A stretch of 64,000 nucleotides of DNA from Mycoplasma struthionis (GTDB lineage Bacteria; Bacillota_I; Bacilli_A; Mycoplasmatales; Metamycoplasmataceae), in contig NZ_CP034044.1 of the NCBI RefSeq assembly GCF_003855455.1, positions 620,001 to 684,000 of the forward strand, read 5' to 3'. Position numbers and translations under genes: made by a program. How positions within the stretch are numbered: the stretch's first letter is position 1; every line of letters begins with the position of its first letter. The notes under the pieces are model-generated. The model was given only the letters and a program-made list of their open reading frames with translations. It was not told where the DNA came from and did no database searches. Of the stretch, positions 52,655 to 63,757 are shown one piece after another.

Positions 52655-53662
52655 TTTTTCATTTGTGAAAGTTAGTTTAATTGAATATTTTTTTTCTAAA
52701 GCAGGAACATAAAAACCATATTCATAATTTCTATTTTTAATTTTAGTTGTGTCTTTAGCCATTGAATAAAATTGAGCATCAAATTCTAAATAATAGTCTT
52801 CACCTTTTTTAACTAACGAAATTGGACTTTTGAAATTAAAAGGTAAAAAATATGCTGCTATTTGACTTTTTTTAGTGAATTTTAAATAATAATTACTTGC
52901 AGGTCCATGTTCTATTAAATATAAACCTAAATCAATATAGTTTTCATTGTTTGCTTTTATTTTTTGATTAACTAATTCAATTTTGTTTTTTAGTTGTTTA
53001 AAAGTGTTGTTTTCAGGATCTGAATCATTAAAACGACCATCAGTAACAAAAGCTAACTCTCATTGTGAATTAGCTAAATCATCAATTTTTTTATCTTTAT
53101 TAAACTTCTCAATTCCTTTTTCATCTAATAATGTATGACTTTGTGTAGCTTTTAAAGTTAAATTTCTTGCAACTATTGAAGCCGCTGTTAATCTGTTTGT
53201 TAATAAAACATCAATATATACAGTATCAGGATTTAAAACATCTAAAATTACATTATGAATTTCTGCATTGTAATCTTGATTTAAAGAGAAATTATAAACT
53301 GATAAAGCTGAGTTTTTTAATGATAAATTAGTCATTAATTTTTTTGCTAAATCAAAACTAGAACCATCATATTTTGCATTTTTATTTCAGTTTAAAATAT
53401 TAGCGTCAAAATTATTTGCAATTTTAGTTGTTACTGATTCCTTTCAAATATTTAAAGAACTTTTTGTTGTTTTAACTCCTAAAGCAACTCCTAAAACAGT
53501 AGCAATACCTACTGCTCCTAAAGTTAAAAATATAATATTTCTTGTCTTTTTTAATTTAACAACGTTTTTAGCTTTCTTTTTAAATTCTAATTGATCTTCA
53601 ACACTAACATCTAGATTTGGATCTTCGTCTCATGGTAATTTAGCATTAGTTTTTTTATCCAT
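52652..53662 (-). CDS. unknown single-span membrane protein
   Basis: 336 aa, starting MDKKTNAKLPWDEDPNLDVS. One transmembrane segment at about residues 44-62 (NIIFLTLGAVGIATVLGVAL). The large C-terminal part is outside by the positive-inside rule and is a soluble domain with no motif I know (LKATQSHTLLDEKGIEKFNK). A TGA-coded Trp follows DLANSQ. Its ATG overlaps the stop of the acidic gene by one base (TAATG). Neighbours suggest a helicase-linked unit of unknown use. Confidence 0.7.
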
Positions 53663-54348
53663 TAATCATCCTCACCAACCATAACGAAATCTTTTGTAGT
53701 TTCATCATCTAATTCATTTATAACATCGTTTTTTATATCATCATGATTAAATAAATTTTTTGATGAATTACTTCTTTCGAATTCTTTAGTGTCTTTTATA
53801 TAATAGTCAACATCTTCAGTTGTAGTTTTTGTAATTTTATTATCTAAAAATTTATCAAAGAAATTATTGCCTTCTCTTGTGTTTTCTGTTTCTTCTTCTA
53901 AAGAATCTGTTTCTTGTGTTTTTGTTATTTCTTCAGAATTTTCAGAATCTTCTATAACTTGTGTGTGGACTTCTTCAGTTGTATTATCATTTGAAGAATT
54001 AATTGAAACATTTTTAATTTCAGGTTTGTCGTCATCTTCTTCATCAACTAAATCATTACCTTCAAATGATTCTTTATTAATATGGGTATGATCTATGTCA
54101 GTTGAATTACTTTTAGCTTCTAAATCAAAAATTTGAGTAATTTGTTTATGATCATATTCAGATTCTTCTTCATGATCTAAATGTTCATGTCTTATATCAG
54201 ATGATAAAAAGTTTTCATTTTTTTCTGCATGTTCTATTGTATTAAATTCTGCACTTGGATCTGAGTAATCTTCAATTTCATCATCATCTTGAATTTTATT
54301 GTTTTTTAAAGACTTTTCTAAATTTTCTTTTAAAACAATTTCTTGCAT
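53662..54348 (-). CDS. acidic Asp/Glu-rich tail or protein
   Basis: Open frame of 228 aa, MQEIVLKENLEKSLKNNKIQ onward, then Asp/Glu/Asn/Thr-rich low-complexity sequence. No Shine-Dalgarno lies before the ATG, and the frame is already open upstream (DVEVIKEDNNFELT), at the point where the helicase frame ends. One base restored in the A6 run at about 54390-54395 would fuse it to the helicase as an acidic C-terminal extension. It may be a separate protein or that tail; I favour the tail. Confidence 0.6.
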   Translation of the reverse strand: MQEIVLKENLEKSLKNNKIQDDDEIEDYSDPSAEFNTIEHAEKNENFLSSDIRHEHLDHEEESEYDHKQITQIFDLEAKSNSTDIDHTHINKESFEGNDLVDEEDDDKPEIKNVSINSSNDNTTEEVHTQVIEDSENSEEITKTQETDSLEEETENTREGNNFFDKFLDNKITKTTTEDVDYYIKDTKEFERSNSSKNLFNHDDIKNDVINELDDETTKDFVMVGEDD

Positions 54349-54377
54349 AGTTAATTCAAAATTATTATCTTCTTTAA

Positions 54378-57300
54378 TTACTTCAACATCTTTTTTGTTA
54401 CTTTGTTTTCTTTTGCATCTTGTAAAATCTTGTTTTTTAATTCTTCAAGAATTTTAGCTTTATAAACTGGTCAACTTATTTCAGTAACTCATTTAATTGG
54501 ATATGATTTATTTTCTAAAAATTTAAAATTATCACGGTATTTGCAGAATTGCTCTGGATCTTTTAAATATTGGAAACTATCAACTAAAAATCCTTGAATT
54601 ATTTTTTTGCTTTCACGATTTAAAATAACTATATCAATTGTTTTAGTACCAATTGAATAATCACTTTCAACTGCATAATCAGGATAAGCTTTTAAATAAT
54701 CATTTAATAAATTAATAACTTGTATTTTAAAATCAGTATGTAGTTTATTAATGTATTCTTGAGTTAAAAGATAATCATTTTCTTCATTTAAATAATTTTT
54801 TGTTCTTCTTTATTTAAATCTAAGAATCTTAATCATTTTTTGAAAATAATCATGTCTTTTGTTGAACGTTCATTAATTTCAACATCATCTGCAAAAATTG
54901 ATTTAACAACAATTATTTTTTCTCTAGCACGAGAAATAGCAACGTTTAAAGCGTTTTTTCCACCTTTACGAGCAACATATGTGTTGTATAAAGTTGTGTT
55001 TTTGTCATATGAAACAGACATAATAACAATGTCAGCTTCATCCCCTTGAATGTTTTCTATATTTTTAACTGAAATAATATTTTCATTTAATGCTTGTTCT
55101 AATTCAGGTTCTGATCCATAAATTAAGTTTAATAAATGTTCTTGTTGTTTAATATTGAATACTAATAAAATTATCTTTTTGTATTTTTTTAAGCTTTCTT
55201 TTGCTAAGCGAATAATTTCATTTGCTTCAACTTCATTTTTTGAATTATCTCAAACACCATTTACTTGAAGAACTTCAATTGCTGGATCTTTTTTAATTGT
55301 GCATTCATAATCATCGATAACATCAAGTTTAGATTCATAAAAATGTTTAGAACTAAAAGTCATTAAAGCGGCTTGTTTTGATCTATAGTTTTTATCTAAT
55401 AAAATTGAATAAACACCAACTGCTTTTGCATAATCTAGTAATGATTCAATATTTCCAAAATCATTTTCATCTTCATCAAAATCATAAGAAGTAGCAAATC
55501 ATTTTGTTGGTTGCATTTGTTGATCATCTCCAGCCATAACTTTTCTTTTAGCTAGATATAAAATAGGAATTCCTTTTTCAAGAAAAATTTGGCTAGATTC
55601 ATCTAAAATAGCAAAATCAAATTCTTGTTTTTCTCACATTGATAAATCAAATTCTGGAGTTGTAACAATAACTGGGAATAAGATTTTAATCATGTCTTTG
55701 TGTTTATGGAAAAACTTAAATGGTTTTAAATGACCAGTTCTAATTGACATAGCAAAAGCATTATATTGCTCTCTTTGTTTTTCATCAAATGCTTCAATTT
55801 TTTGACAAACTAACTCTAAAATCATGTTAGTCAAAATCTTGCCATTATTAATATTTTGAGATTTAGCATCTAAAATTTCTTTAAAATCTTTATCAATTTG
55901 AATAATTTCTTGAAGTTCAACTGAATTAATGAATTTAATTGCATTATTTAAATCATATTTCAATAAATTTTGGTTTTGGAAAATGATTTGAGCTGATTCT
56001 TTAATATTTTTTGGATAGATTGTAAAGAAACCAGGTTTTTTATTTTTATTTAATTCATAAAGAGCCTTTTTAATATCTTGTTCAGTTTTAAAATTTGATG
56101 AAATAGCATAATTTATGCTTGGATCTAATTGTTTAACATTTTCAAAAGATGCCTCATCAATTTCACCATTGTAAACTGAAGCATAAAAATTTAAAACGTT
56201 TTCTAAGTTTTTATTGTTTTTTAATTCACTAATTTTTTCTAAATATCTTTTATCTTCTTCAGCAAAGACACTTAAAGCATTTTGTTTACCACTAGCTCTA
56301 TAATGTTCAACTAATTTTATAAACTTTTCTAAGGGTTCATAAAAACTGTCAAGTCTCATGTCTCTATCATTTAAAACAAATAAACAGAAAATTCTAATTT
56401 CTTTTAATCTACTTGTTAAAACCTCTAAGGCAGCTTTTTTTTCTGAAACAACTAAAGCTGTTTTGTTTCTTGCAATAATATTTAAAATTAAATTACTTAT
56501 TGTTTGAGATTTTCCGGTTCCTGGAGGACCTCAAATTATTGTATCTTGATATAGCGCTGATACAGTTGCCATATCTTGTGAAAAGTTAGTTTCTTGAATT
56601 TTAAATAATTTAAAGTTTTTATCAAAAATTACATTCTTAATTTTTTCACTATAAACTTTTTTAATAATTTCAGGATTTAATATTTCTTTAAATTCATCTT
56701 GTTTAATAATTTTAAGCATTTGGTTTCATAAATAACCAGATGAAACGTTATAAAAACCTAAAACCATACCAGGATGGAATTTAATAGCTTCGTTTGTTAT
56801 ATTGCTTTCATTTAAATCTAAAATTTTTGATTTTAAACTATTTGGGATTTCATAAATTGAAGTTCATTCTTTATGAATTAAATTAAATAATGCTTCAAAA
56901 GTTAAATTAGCAAAGTCAACATTATTTAAATTAAGCATGAAACCTTCTTGTTCTAAAAAGGTTATTAGTTTACTATTTATTTTAATATCAGAAGTAGATA
57001 TCAAATACACAATTGAATTTTTAATTTCTAGAGTAACTTCTTTAAAAAATAAAGGAGCATAAATTGCTTTTTTTTCTGTTTTTATAGAGATGAAAAATAA
57101 ACCTATATGTAAAGGTCAAATATTAGTTTCAATATTTACATCTTGGGCTTGTTTTAATAATTTTTTTCATCCAATAAATGATTTTTGAAATTCAGTTTCT
57201 AATTGGCTTATTATTTTAGCTTTACCTTTTTCAAAATCTGAAGATAAAGTTTTAAAGATTTTATCATCTACTCTTTGACTGTATTCTTTAAAAATACTTA

Positions 57301-57541
57301 CAATTTCAGTTTTATTTTTAGCTTCTGCAACTTTTTCTCTTAAGCTAATATTATCTGATTCTATTAAAGGTAAATTGAAGTCATTTTTATAATAAATTTG
57401 TTCAAAAGTTTTCTCACCAAATTTTTGTAAGACATCAAAATATTTTTCATTGTTAATATTACTAAATAATGAAGAATCTCTTTGTTCTATATCTAGTAAA
57501 TTAGCCATTATTTTTTGATACTTAACATCATATTTTTCCAT
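54378..57541 (-). pseudogene. superfamily I helicase with C-terminal nuclease-like domain, frameshifted
   Basis: UvrD/Upf1-like SF1 helicase. First frame, 917 codons to a TAA at 54788: Walker A WGPPGTGKSQTISNLIL, motif II ILDESSQIF, motif III GDDQQMQPTKWFA, motif IV NYRSKQAAL, motif V NIENIQGDEADIVIMS, motif VI NVAISRAREK. After KEEQK, one missing base in T6 at 54796-54801 moves the coding frame: NYLNEENDYLLTQEYINKLH, then a stretch (AVESDYSIGTKTIDIVI) that looks like a PD-(D/E)XK-fold nuclease domain, ending KKMLK at 54378 or continuing as the acidic tail. TGA codes Trp at many points. Substrate unknown; DNA repair is a guess. Confidence 0.85.
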
Positions 57542-57544
57542 ATA

Positions 57545-57907
57545 CTATAACTCCTTTTTCATTAACTCTTCTAAATATTTAGCGCAATTTCCAATTACTA
57601 AAGAAATTGAGTTTTTTTGTAAAGCTATTCCTGAAATTCCGCCTAATTTTTTAATTTCATCAACTAAAATTAAATTTCTATTTTTAAAAAATATTTTTAT
57701 TATTTTTTGAGTTGCCGAAACTGATTCAATATTTTCTTTTTGTCCTAATTTTGAAAATAAATCATTTAAGCTAAAAGGTAAATTATTGTTAACTGAAAGT
57801 TCACTTGAAACTTCTCTTTTTTGATATTTATTTTTTCAATAAATTAATATAAAACCTAAAGTTATAATGCATAAAAAAACATACAAAGCTTTTTGTTTTG
57901 CTGTCAT
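57545..57907 (-). CDS. PTS EIIB-like membrane-anchored protein without the active cysteine
   Basis: 120 aa, starting MTAKQKALYVFLCIITLGFI. One N-terminal transmembrane helix (about residues 5-23). The rest matches a PTS glucose-type EIIB fold: LNDLFSKLGQKENIESVSAT, then LVDEIKKLGGISGIALQKNS and ISLVIGNCAKYLEELMKK. In active EIIB the phosphorylated Cys lies just after the VDA stretch (CITRLR); here the position reads SATQKIIKI, with no Cys. So it cannot carry phosphate in the usual way. It precedes the helicase with its Shine-Dalgarno-bearing end; function unknown. Confidence 0.75.
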
Positions 57908-58132
57908 ACTCTAACCCCTTTTTTAAATTAAAAATTCAATATTCCTTGTGTATATATGTATTAATAATTATAAAGATAAATAAAAAATAATGTTTTTGAA
58001 AAAAGAAAATTTTAAGAAAAGTTAAAGAAAAAAATAGCACATTAATTAATTCAATAATATTAATTAAAAATTAATAGTATTATTATTTAAAAATGTATTA
58101 AAATTAAATAAGTATTTATGAAAGGACATAAA

Positions 58133-59143
58133 ATGACTGATAAAAAACAGATTATGATTAGTGGAATAACTGCAACAGGAAAATTAACACTAGCTAATTA
58201 TATTGGAGCAATTAAAAACATGGTTAAACTTCAAGAGAAGTATGAAAATTATGTTTTTATAGCTGATTTGCATGCTTGAACTTTACCAATAGAACCTAAA
58301 GAACTTGAAAAAAATAGAAGAGATATTTTTGCTTTATTTATGGCTTGTGGAATTGATATAAATAAAACAACTTTATTTTTTCAATCAGATGTTATAGAAC
58401 ACGGATTAATGAATTGATTAATTTTAACTAATACAACTATTGGCGAACTATCTAGAATGACTCAATTTAAAGATAAGTCAAGCAAAATAAAAACAGCAAA
58501 TGGAATGAATACAATTCCTACTGGTCTTTTAATGTATCCAACACTTATGGTAGCTGATATTTTATTATATAATGCAGATATTATTCCTGTTGGAATTGAT
58601 CAAAAGCAACATGTTGAAATAACTAGAAATTTAGCTATAAGATTAAATAATAAATTTAAAACAAAATTTATAATTCCTGAACCATATATTCCTGAAGTTG
58701 GCGCTAAAATAATGTCATTAGTTGAACCAACTAAAAAAATGTCCAAATCAGATACTAATCCTAAAGCTTCTATTTATTTATTAGATGATCCAGAAGAAGC
58801 TTATAAAAAAATAATGAAGGCAGTAACAGATTCAGAAGGTAAAATTTATTTATCTGATGATAAACCTGGTATAAAAAATCTTTTAACCATTTATTCAGTT
58901 TTAAAAGAAAAAACACTTTTAGAAACAGAAGAATATTTTAAAACTAAAAATTATGGAGAACTAAAATCTGAAGTTGGTTTAGCTGTTAAAGAGTTACTAA
59001 CTAAGATTCAAGAAAATTATAAAAACGCATTAAAAGACGTTGAAAAAAACAGTTTAATAGGTGCTAAAAAAGCATCACAAACAGCAAATAAAAATTTAAA
59101 AATGTTAATGAAAGGTATGGGTTTAGACAATGAACGCAAATAA
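58133..59143 (+). CDS. trpS: tryptophanyl-tRNA synthetase
   Basis: Charges tRNA-Trp, including the UGA-reading tRNA of mycoplasmas; 336 aa. MTDKKQIMISGITATGKLTL with class I motif TGKLTLANYIG (HIGH variant), and the KMSKSD signature at TKKMSKSDTNPK. Start chosen because AAAGGA lies seven bases upstream; an ATG in frame at 58118 has no such site. The 224-base upstream gap holds no clear gene, T-box or terminator. It overlaps thrS by 14 bases. Confidence 0.97.
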
Positions 59144-60869
59144 ATTTTTAAACCACTCATGTAGTCACTTATTAGCAGCAGCTATTTTAAAATTATACCC
59201 TGAAACAAAATTAGCAATTGGTCCTGCAATTGATGAAGGATTCTATTATGATTTTGAATTTAAAGAACCAATTTTAGAATCTGATTTACCTAAAATAGAA
59301 AAATTAATGAAAAAATTGGCTGAACAAAATTATGAAATGAGAAAAGTTGAAATTTCTCAATATTCTTTTGATAATCAACCTTATAAAAAAGAGTTATATG
59401 ATGAATTTGTAAGTCAAGGAAAAGAAATTACTTTTTATCAATACTATCACCCTAAAACTGAAGAAGTTTTATTTACTGATCTTTGTGCAGGTAATCACAT
59501 TCAAAATACAAAAGAAATTAAACATTTTAAACTTTTATCAGTAGCCGGCGCTTACTGAAGAGGTGATTCAAAAAATAAAATGTTAACAAGAATTTATGGA
59601 ACTTGTTGAGAAAGCAAAGATGAATTAGCTAAATATCTTGAAATTCTTGAAGAAAGAAAAGAAAGAGATCATAGAAAAATCGGTAAAGAATTAAATATTT
59701 TTATGTTTAATCAACTTTCAGGTCAAGGTTTTCCTATTTGACTTGAAGATGGTATGAAAATTCATAATGCCATTCGTGATTACGTTTTAAAACTAGATAA
59801 AAAATATGGTTTTACAGAAGTTATGACACCTCATTTTGGTGAAAAGAAACTTTATGAAATAAGTGGACACTGAGATCATTATCAAGATACTATGTTTAAA
59901 CCAATTGAAATGGATAATGAACTTTTAGTAGCTCGTCCTATGACATGTCCTCATCACATTATTTTATTTAACTCAACAAGAAGATCATATAAAGACTTAC
60001 CTATAAGATATTCAGAACAATCAAGATTATATCGTTATGAAAAATCAGGAGCTTTAAGTGGACTTGAAAGAGTTAGAGGTATGGATTTAACAGAAGGTCA
60101 TATTTTTGTAAGACCTGATCAAATTAAATCAGAGTTTAAACACTTATATCAAATGATTAAACAAGCACTACATGATTTTGATATCGAAATTGATCACGTT
60201 TCATTATCTTTAAGAGATAAAGAAGATACTGAAAAATTCTTTGATAATGATGAAATGTGAAATAGAGCAGAAAATGATTTACGTGAAGTTTTAAAAGAAT
60301 TAAATATCGAATATAAAGAGTTTATTGGTGAAGCAGCATTTTATGGACCTAAAGTTGATTTTCAAGTTAGAACAGTATTAAACAGAGTTATAACTATGTC
60401 AACATTACAATTAGACTTTTTATTGCCTTCACGTTTTGAAATGAAATTTGTTGATGATAATGAACAATTTGTAACTCCAGTTTTAATTCATAGAGGTTTA
60501 ATTGGAACTTATGAAAGATTTATAGCAACATTACTTGAACAAACCAAAGGTGTTTTACCATTTTGATTAAGCCCAAAACAAGTTGTTATAATTCCAGTCG
60601 CAAATGATTTTAATGATGATGCTAAAAAACTATATGACGAATTTTTAGATGCTGATTTTAATGTTTCTATTAATTTAAAAAATGATAGATTAAATAAAAA
60701 GATTAGAGAAGCTCAACTTCAAAAATCTAAATACATTATTGTTTTAGGTAGATCTGAAATAGAAAATAATACTTTAGCAGTAAGAGAATATGGTTCAGAT
60801 GAAACAACAGTTTATGCTAAAGATGAATTTATTAATAAATTATTTGAATTAAAAAGAAATTTAAAATAG
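59130..60869 (+). CDS. thrS: threonyl-tRNA synthetase lacking the TGS domain
   Basis: 579 aa; bacterial ThrRS is about 640 aa. It starts right at the editing domain ([20 protein letters not shown]) with HxxxH and CAGNH for the editing site; the TGS domain is absent. Class II motifs: motif 2 [15 protein letters not shown], motif 3 [13 protein letters not shown], metal-binding MTCPHH. ATG overlaps trpS by 14 bases. Ends before a strong terminator. TGA-coded Trp include AYWRGDSKN. Confidence 0.96.
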
Positions 60870-60886
60870 AAAAAAAATTAGAAATT

Positions 60887-60917
60887 AAAAACTAGCCGAA
60901 GCTAGTTTTTTTATTTT
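60887..60917. terminator. bidirectional terminator after thrS
   Basis: AAAAACTAGC pairs with GCTAGTTTTT around CGAA (a GNRA-like loop), followed by TTATTTTG. It also ends the convergent gene at 60922. Confidence 0.85.
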
Positions 60918-60921
60918 GTTA

Positions 60922-61701
60922 TTAGAAAACGCCTGTTGCCCGTAAAGCGATTAAAACAATGTTTACAACGATTAATACTGATAAAACAATTAATAAAATA
61001 ACAAATCATTTTTCATCACGTCTGTTGTGGTAGTGAATTGGTTGTTCAGTTGATTGTACATAAAGAGGGAATTCTTCTTTTTTCTCTTCTTCAACTGGAG
61101 CTTCTTCTACAACTTGGCATGAAGTACATTGTTTAAAACCGTATAATGTTTTTGAGTGGACTTCTGATGATTCTTTTTTGTGTTCTAAGTGATATAAAAC
61201 AGTTAGTTCACCATTTTCTGGTCTTAGTTCATCAACAACAACTGTGTATTTTGAATCACTTTCAACATCAGATGCTTCAACTTCGCTAGCTTTTTTATTT
61301 TCGTGATCAGCAACGTATAGTTCAACTTTTTCAGCTTCTTCTTCTAAGTTTACTTTAGGTTTTGGTGCAGGTTTGTCAACAAGATTTTCTGATTCAATAT
61401 ATGAAATAGCATCTTTGTTTGCAACTTGTTTTTCTCTAACTTTCTCGATAATTAAACGAGCTTTTGTAATGTCAACTGAACCACGGTAAGCACCGTCTCT
61501 GTGGAATCAAACTCTTGTATCATTTGGAGTTTTTTCACTTACTGTAATAAAGTTTTGAACTGCATCAACGAATTCTTTAAAGTTACCTGAAACTTTTTGG
61601 TTAGCTTTTTTAAAGTTAAATGATTCTACATTTTTATCAGCGTCTAGAACTTCTGAAATGTAGTATTTTTCTAATGTTGATTTTTTAGTTTTTTCCATCA
61701 T
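60922..61701 (-). CDS. unknown tail-anchored membrane protein with a CxxC
   Basis: 259 aa. It starts MMEKTKKSTLEKYYISEVLD (the second ATG at 61698 is also possible; AAAGG is near both). A soluble N-terminus, a linker of Glu/Lys/Val, a CxxC near residue 195 (QCTSCQVV), then a single C-terminal transmembrane segment WFVILLIVLSVLIVVNIVLI. A TGA-coded Trp follows NDTRV. The C-terminal anchor is unusual in a cell that sorts most surface proteins as lipoproteins. No family recognised. Confidence 0.7.
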
Positions 61702-61838
61702 TATACCTTTCTTTTTTCTAAATTATTAATAATTTATGCTAAATTTTAACAAAAAAATATCGAGTTTTCAATAAATAGAATGTTTTTTTCAATGTGAATT
61801 CAATTTTTTTCAATATTTAATGAATGTTTAGGCAACTA

Positions 61839-62516
61839 TTATTGTGCTCTTCTTAATTTTAAATCTTTTAAGATAAATTTTATTTCTTCTTGATTTAGAA
61901 CTTCAAAAAGTTGTTTATTTTGTTCATAAATAGTGTCGCTTAAAGAATTAAGAGAACTATATAAAATATAATTTTGATTGTTTAACATTTCAATTTTTAC
62001 ATTATCTTTATAAATAACAATTCCATAAATTGGTAAATTAGAAGGTAAGATATCTCTAACTGCTTTTATATTCATATCTAGATTAATAGTAGGGTTTGGA
62101 ATTATCATATTTTTATTTTCTTGTTTTAAAAGTCATTCACGATTTGTTCAATCTACTTCTAAAGTTCCACTTTCATAATATATTTTTTCTAAAACAAAAA
62201 CAACTGATTTAGATAAGAAAATAAAATTAATATTAAATTTTTGTTTATTTTTTAAAAATACATAATCTTTAATTAATTTTGCATCTGGAATTACGTTTGT
62301 TAAATGAATTAATTCACTTTCAATTTTTTTATCATATTCAAAAATTTGCTCTTGATTTTTTTTATGTCTTCTCATCATTAATTTAATAAAAATACAAAAC
62401 AGTGAAATAACAACAAAAAATAGAATTACACCAACAACCATTCCAATGATAAACTTCGTTGAAAGTTCTTTGTTTTCTACAACTTGTTTATTTGCTACAT
62501 TTACAATTTCTTTCAT
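61839..62516 (-). CDS. membrane-anchored NERD-like protein
   Basis: 225 aa. N-terminal transmembrane helix at about residues 20-46 (FIIGMVVGVILFFVVISLFC), then a domain that resembles NERD (nuclease-related): FIFLSKSVVFVLEKIYYESG, then GTLEVDWTNREWLLKQ, MNIKAVRDILPSNLPIYGIV. The Glu-x-Lys of active NERD is present only in altered form (LEK), so activity is doubtful. Two TGA-coded Trp. Its ATG lies 12 bases after the previous stop; AGGAG upstream. Confidence 0.65.
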
Positions 62517-62528
62517 ATGTTTTTTCTC

Positions 62529-63257
62529 CTAATAGTTAAATAAATGATTATCTAGAGCATGTTTTGCTTTTTTATATTCTGGAAAATGTTTAATTACTAA
62601 TTTATAAAAATCTTTAGAATGATTTTGATAAATAAAATGACTTAATTCATGAACTACAATACTTTTTATAATTTCGTCATTAAAATGAAGTAAATATCTA
62701 GAAACAGTTATTAAATTTTTAGATACAAAATTGCTTGCTCAAATTCTTGTTAATCTTGCTTTTGATAATTTAATTTCAAAATTGCTTTTTTCAGGCAATA
62801 TTTCTTTTGCATAATATTCTGAAAATTCTTTAAATTTCTTAATTAAGATTTCACAAAAATCTTCTTCAATTTTTTTAGTAACTCTTTCAATACTAAATCT
62901 TGGATTTGCTAAATAGATTATTAAATTATTTTCTTTTATTTCATAATCACTTTTTGATTTTTCATTAATTAATTGAATTAAATATTTTTGTCCAAAAAAA
63001 TAAACATAATCTTGTTTTAAATTAATTCCTAAAGCTTCTATATTATCTTGCCTTTTTTTAATTTTTAACAATTTTGGAAAAACATTTTTTAAAAAAGAAT
63101 CAATATTTACTAAATTGTTATATTTTTTAGGAACTTTTAAATAAATTTGACTTTTTTTAACGCCTGCATACATATATTTATTGTTTGTTAAAATTACATT
63201 TATGTTGTAGCTTTTATCATCAAAAATATAGTTTTCAAGCAAATACGTTTTTTCCAT
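62529..63257 (-). CDS. YgjP/M48-like metallopeptidase (DUF45)
   Basis: 242 aa. After a TGA-coded Trp (WASNFVSKN) the zinc motif VVHELSHFIYQNHSKDFYK appears, with HExxH and a downstream His typical of YgjP-like proteins. Function in bacteria is little known. TAAAAT at 63265-63270 lies seven bases before the ATG without Shine-Dalgarno, so leaderless. Likely cotranscribed with the NERD-like gene. Confidence 0.85.
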
Positions 63258-63264
63258 AACTATT

Positions 63265-63270
63265 ATTTTA
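63265..63270 (-). promoter_or_regulatory. -10 box of the YgjP-like gene, leaderless
   Basis: TAAAAT seven bases before the ATG, with no ribosome binding site in the AATAGTT between. Confidence 0.5.
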
Positions 63271-63350
63271 ACTTATTAAAAATTGTTTTTTTAAATTTAA
63301 ATTTTTTATAGATAAAAAAGATTATTTAATTAAAAATTAAAAAAATGTAG

Positions 63351-63356
63351 TATAAT
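63351..63356 (+). promoter_or_regulatory. -10 box of rpsT
   Basis: TATAAT 37 bases upstream of the rpsT ATG, with AAGAAAGG as ribosome binding site. -35 is weak (AATTAA). Confidence 0.6.
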
Positions 63357-63393
63357 AAAAACGCTAATTATTTATAGCAAGAAAGGCAAAAAA

Positions 63394-63657
63394 ATGGCAA
63401 ATATTAAATCAAAACAAAAAGCAATCTTATCTAACGAAAAAGCAAACGCTCGTAATTCTGCAATCAAATCTGCTGTTAGAACAGCAATCAAAAAAGCTAA
63501 ATTAGCTGCTCAAGCTAATGACCCTAAAGCTAAAGAATTGGCTAATAAAGCACACCACGAAATTGATAAAGCAGTTTCAAAAGGTGTTTTACACAAAAAC
63601 AATGGTGCAAGAAAAGCTAGCCGTTTAGATGCAAGTATTGCTAAATCAAATAATTAA
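63394..63657 (+). CDS. rpsT: 30S ribosomal protein S20
   Basis: 87 aa, Lys/Ala-rich, helical: MANIKSKQKAILSNEKANAR, SAVRTAIKKAKLAAQANDPK, GVLHKNNGARKASRLDASIA. Primary 16S binder at the 5' domain. Monocistronic, plus strand, closed by a terminator at 63671. Confidence 0.97.
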   Translation: MANIKSKQKAILSNEKANARNSAIKSAVRTAIKKAKLAAQANDPKAKELANKAHHEIDKAVSKGVLHKNNGARKASRLDASIAKSNN

Positions 63658-63670
63658 TCTATTATATTCA

Positions 63671-63697
63671 AAAACACCTTGCCTGGTGTTTTTTTAT
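63671..63697 (+). terminator. intrinsic terminator after rpsT
   Basis: AAAACACC pairs with GGTGTTTT around TTGCCT, followed by T5 and ATTTA. Confidence 0.85.
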
Positions 63698-63757
63698 TTA
63701 TTTAAAAATGAAAATAAAAAAACATGTTATTAAGTTAATTATATTAGGATAAAAAAT

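Noticed and set aside
57908-58132. T-box or other riboswitch upstream of trpS
   Set aside because: The 224-base gap is AT-rich with no T-box consensus or terminator stem.
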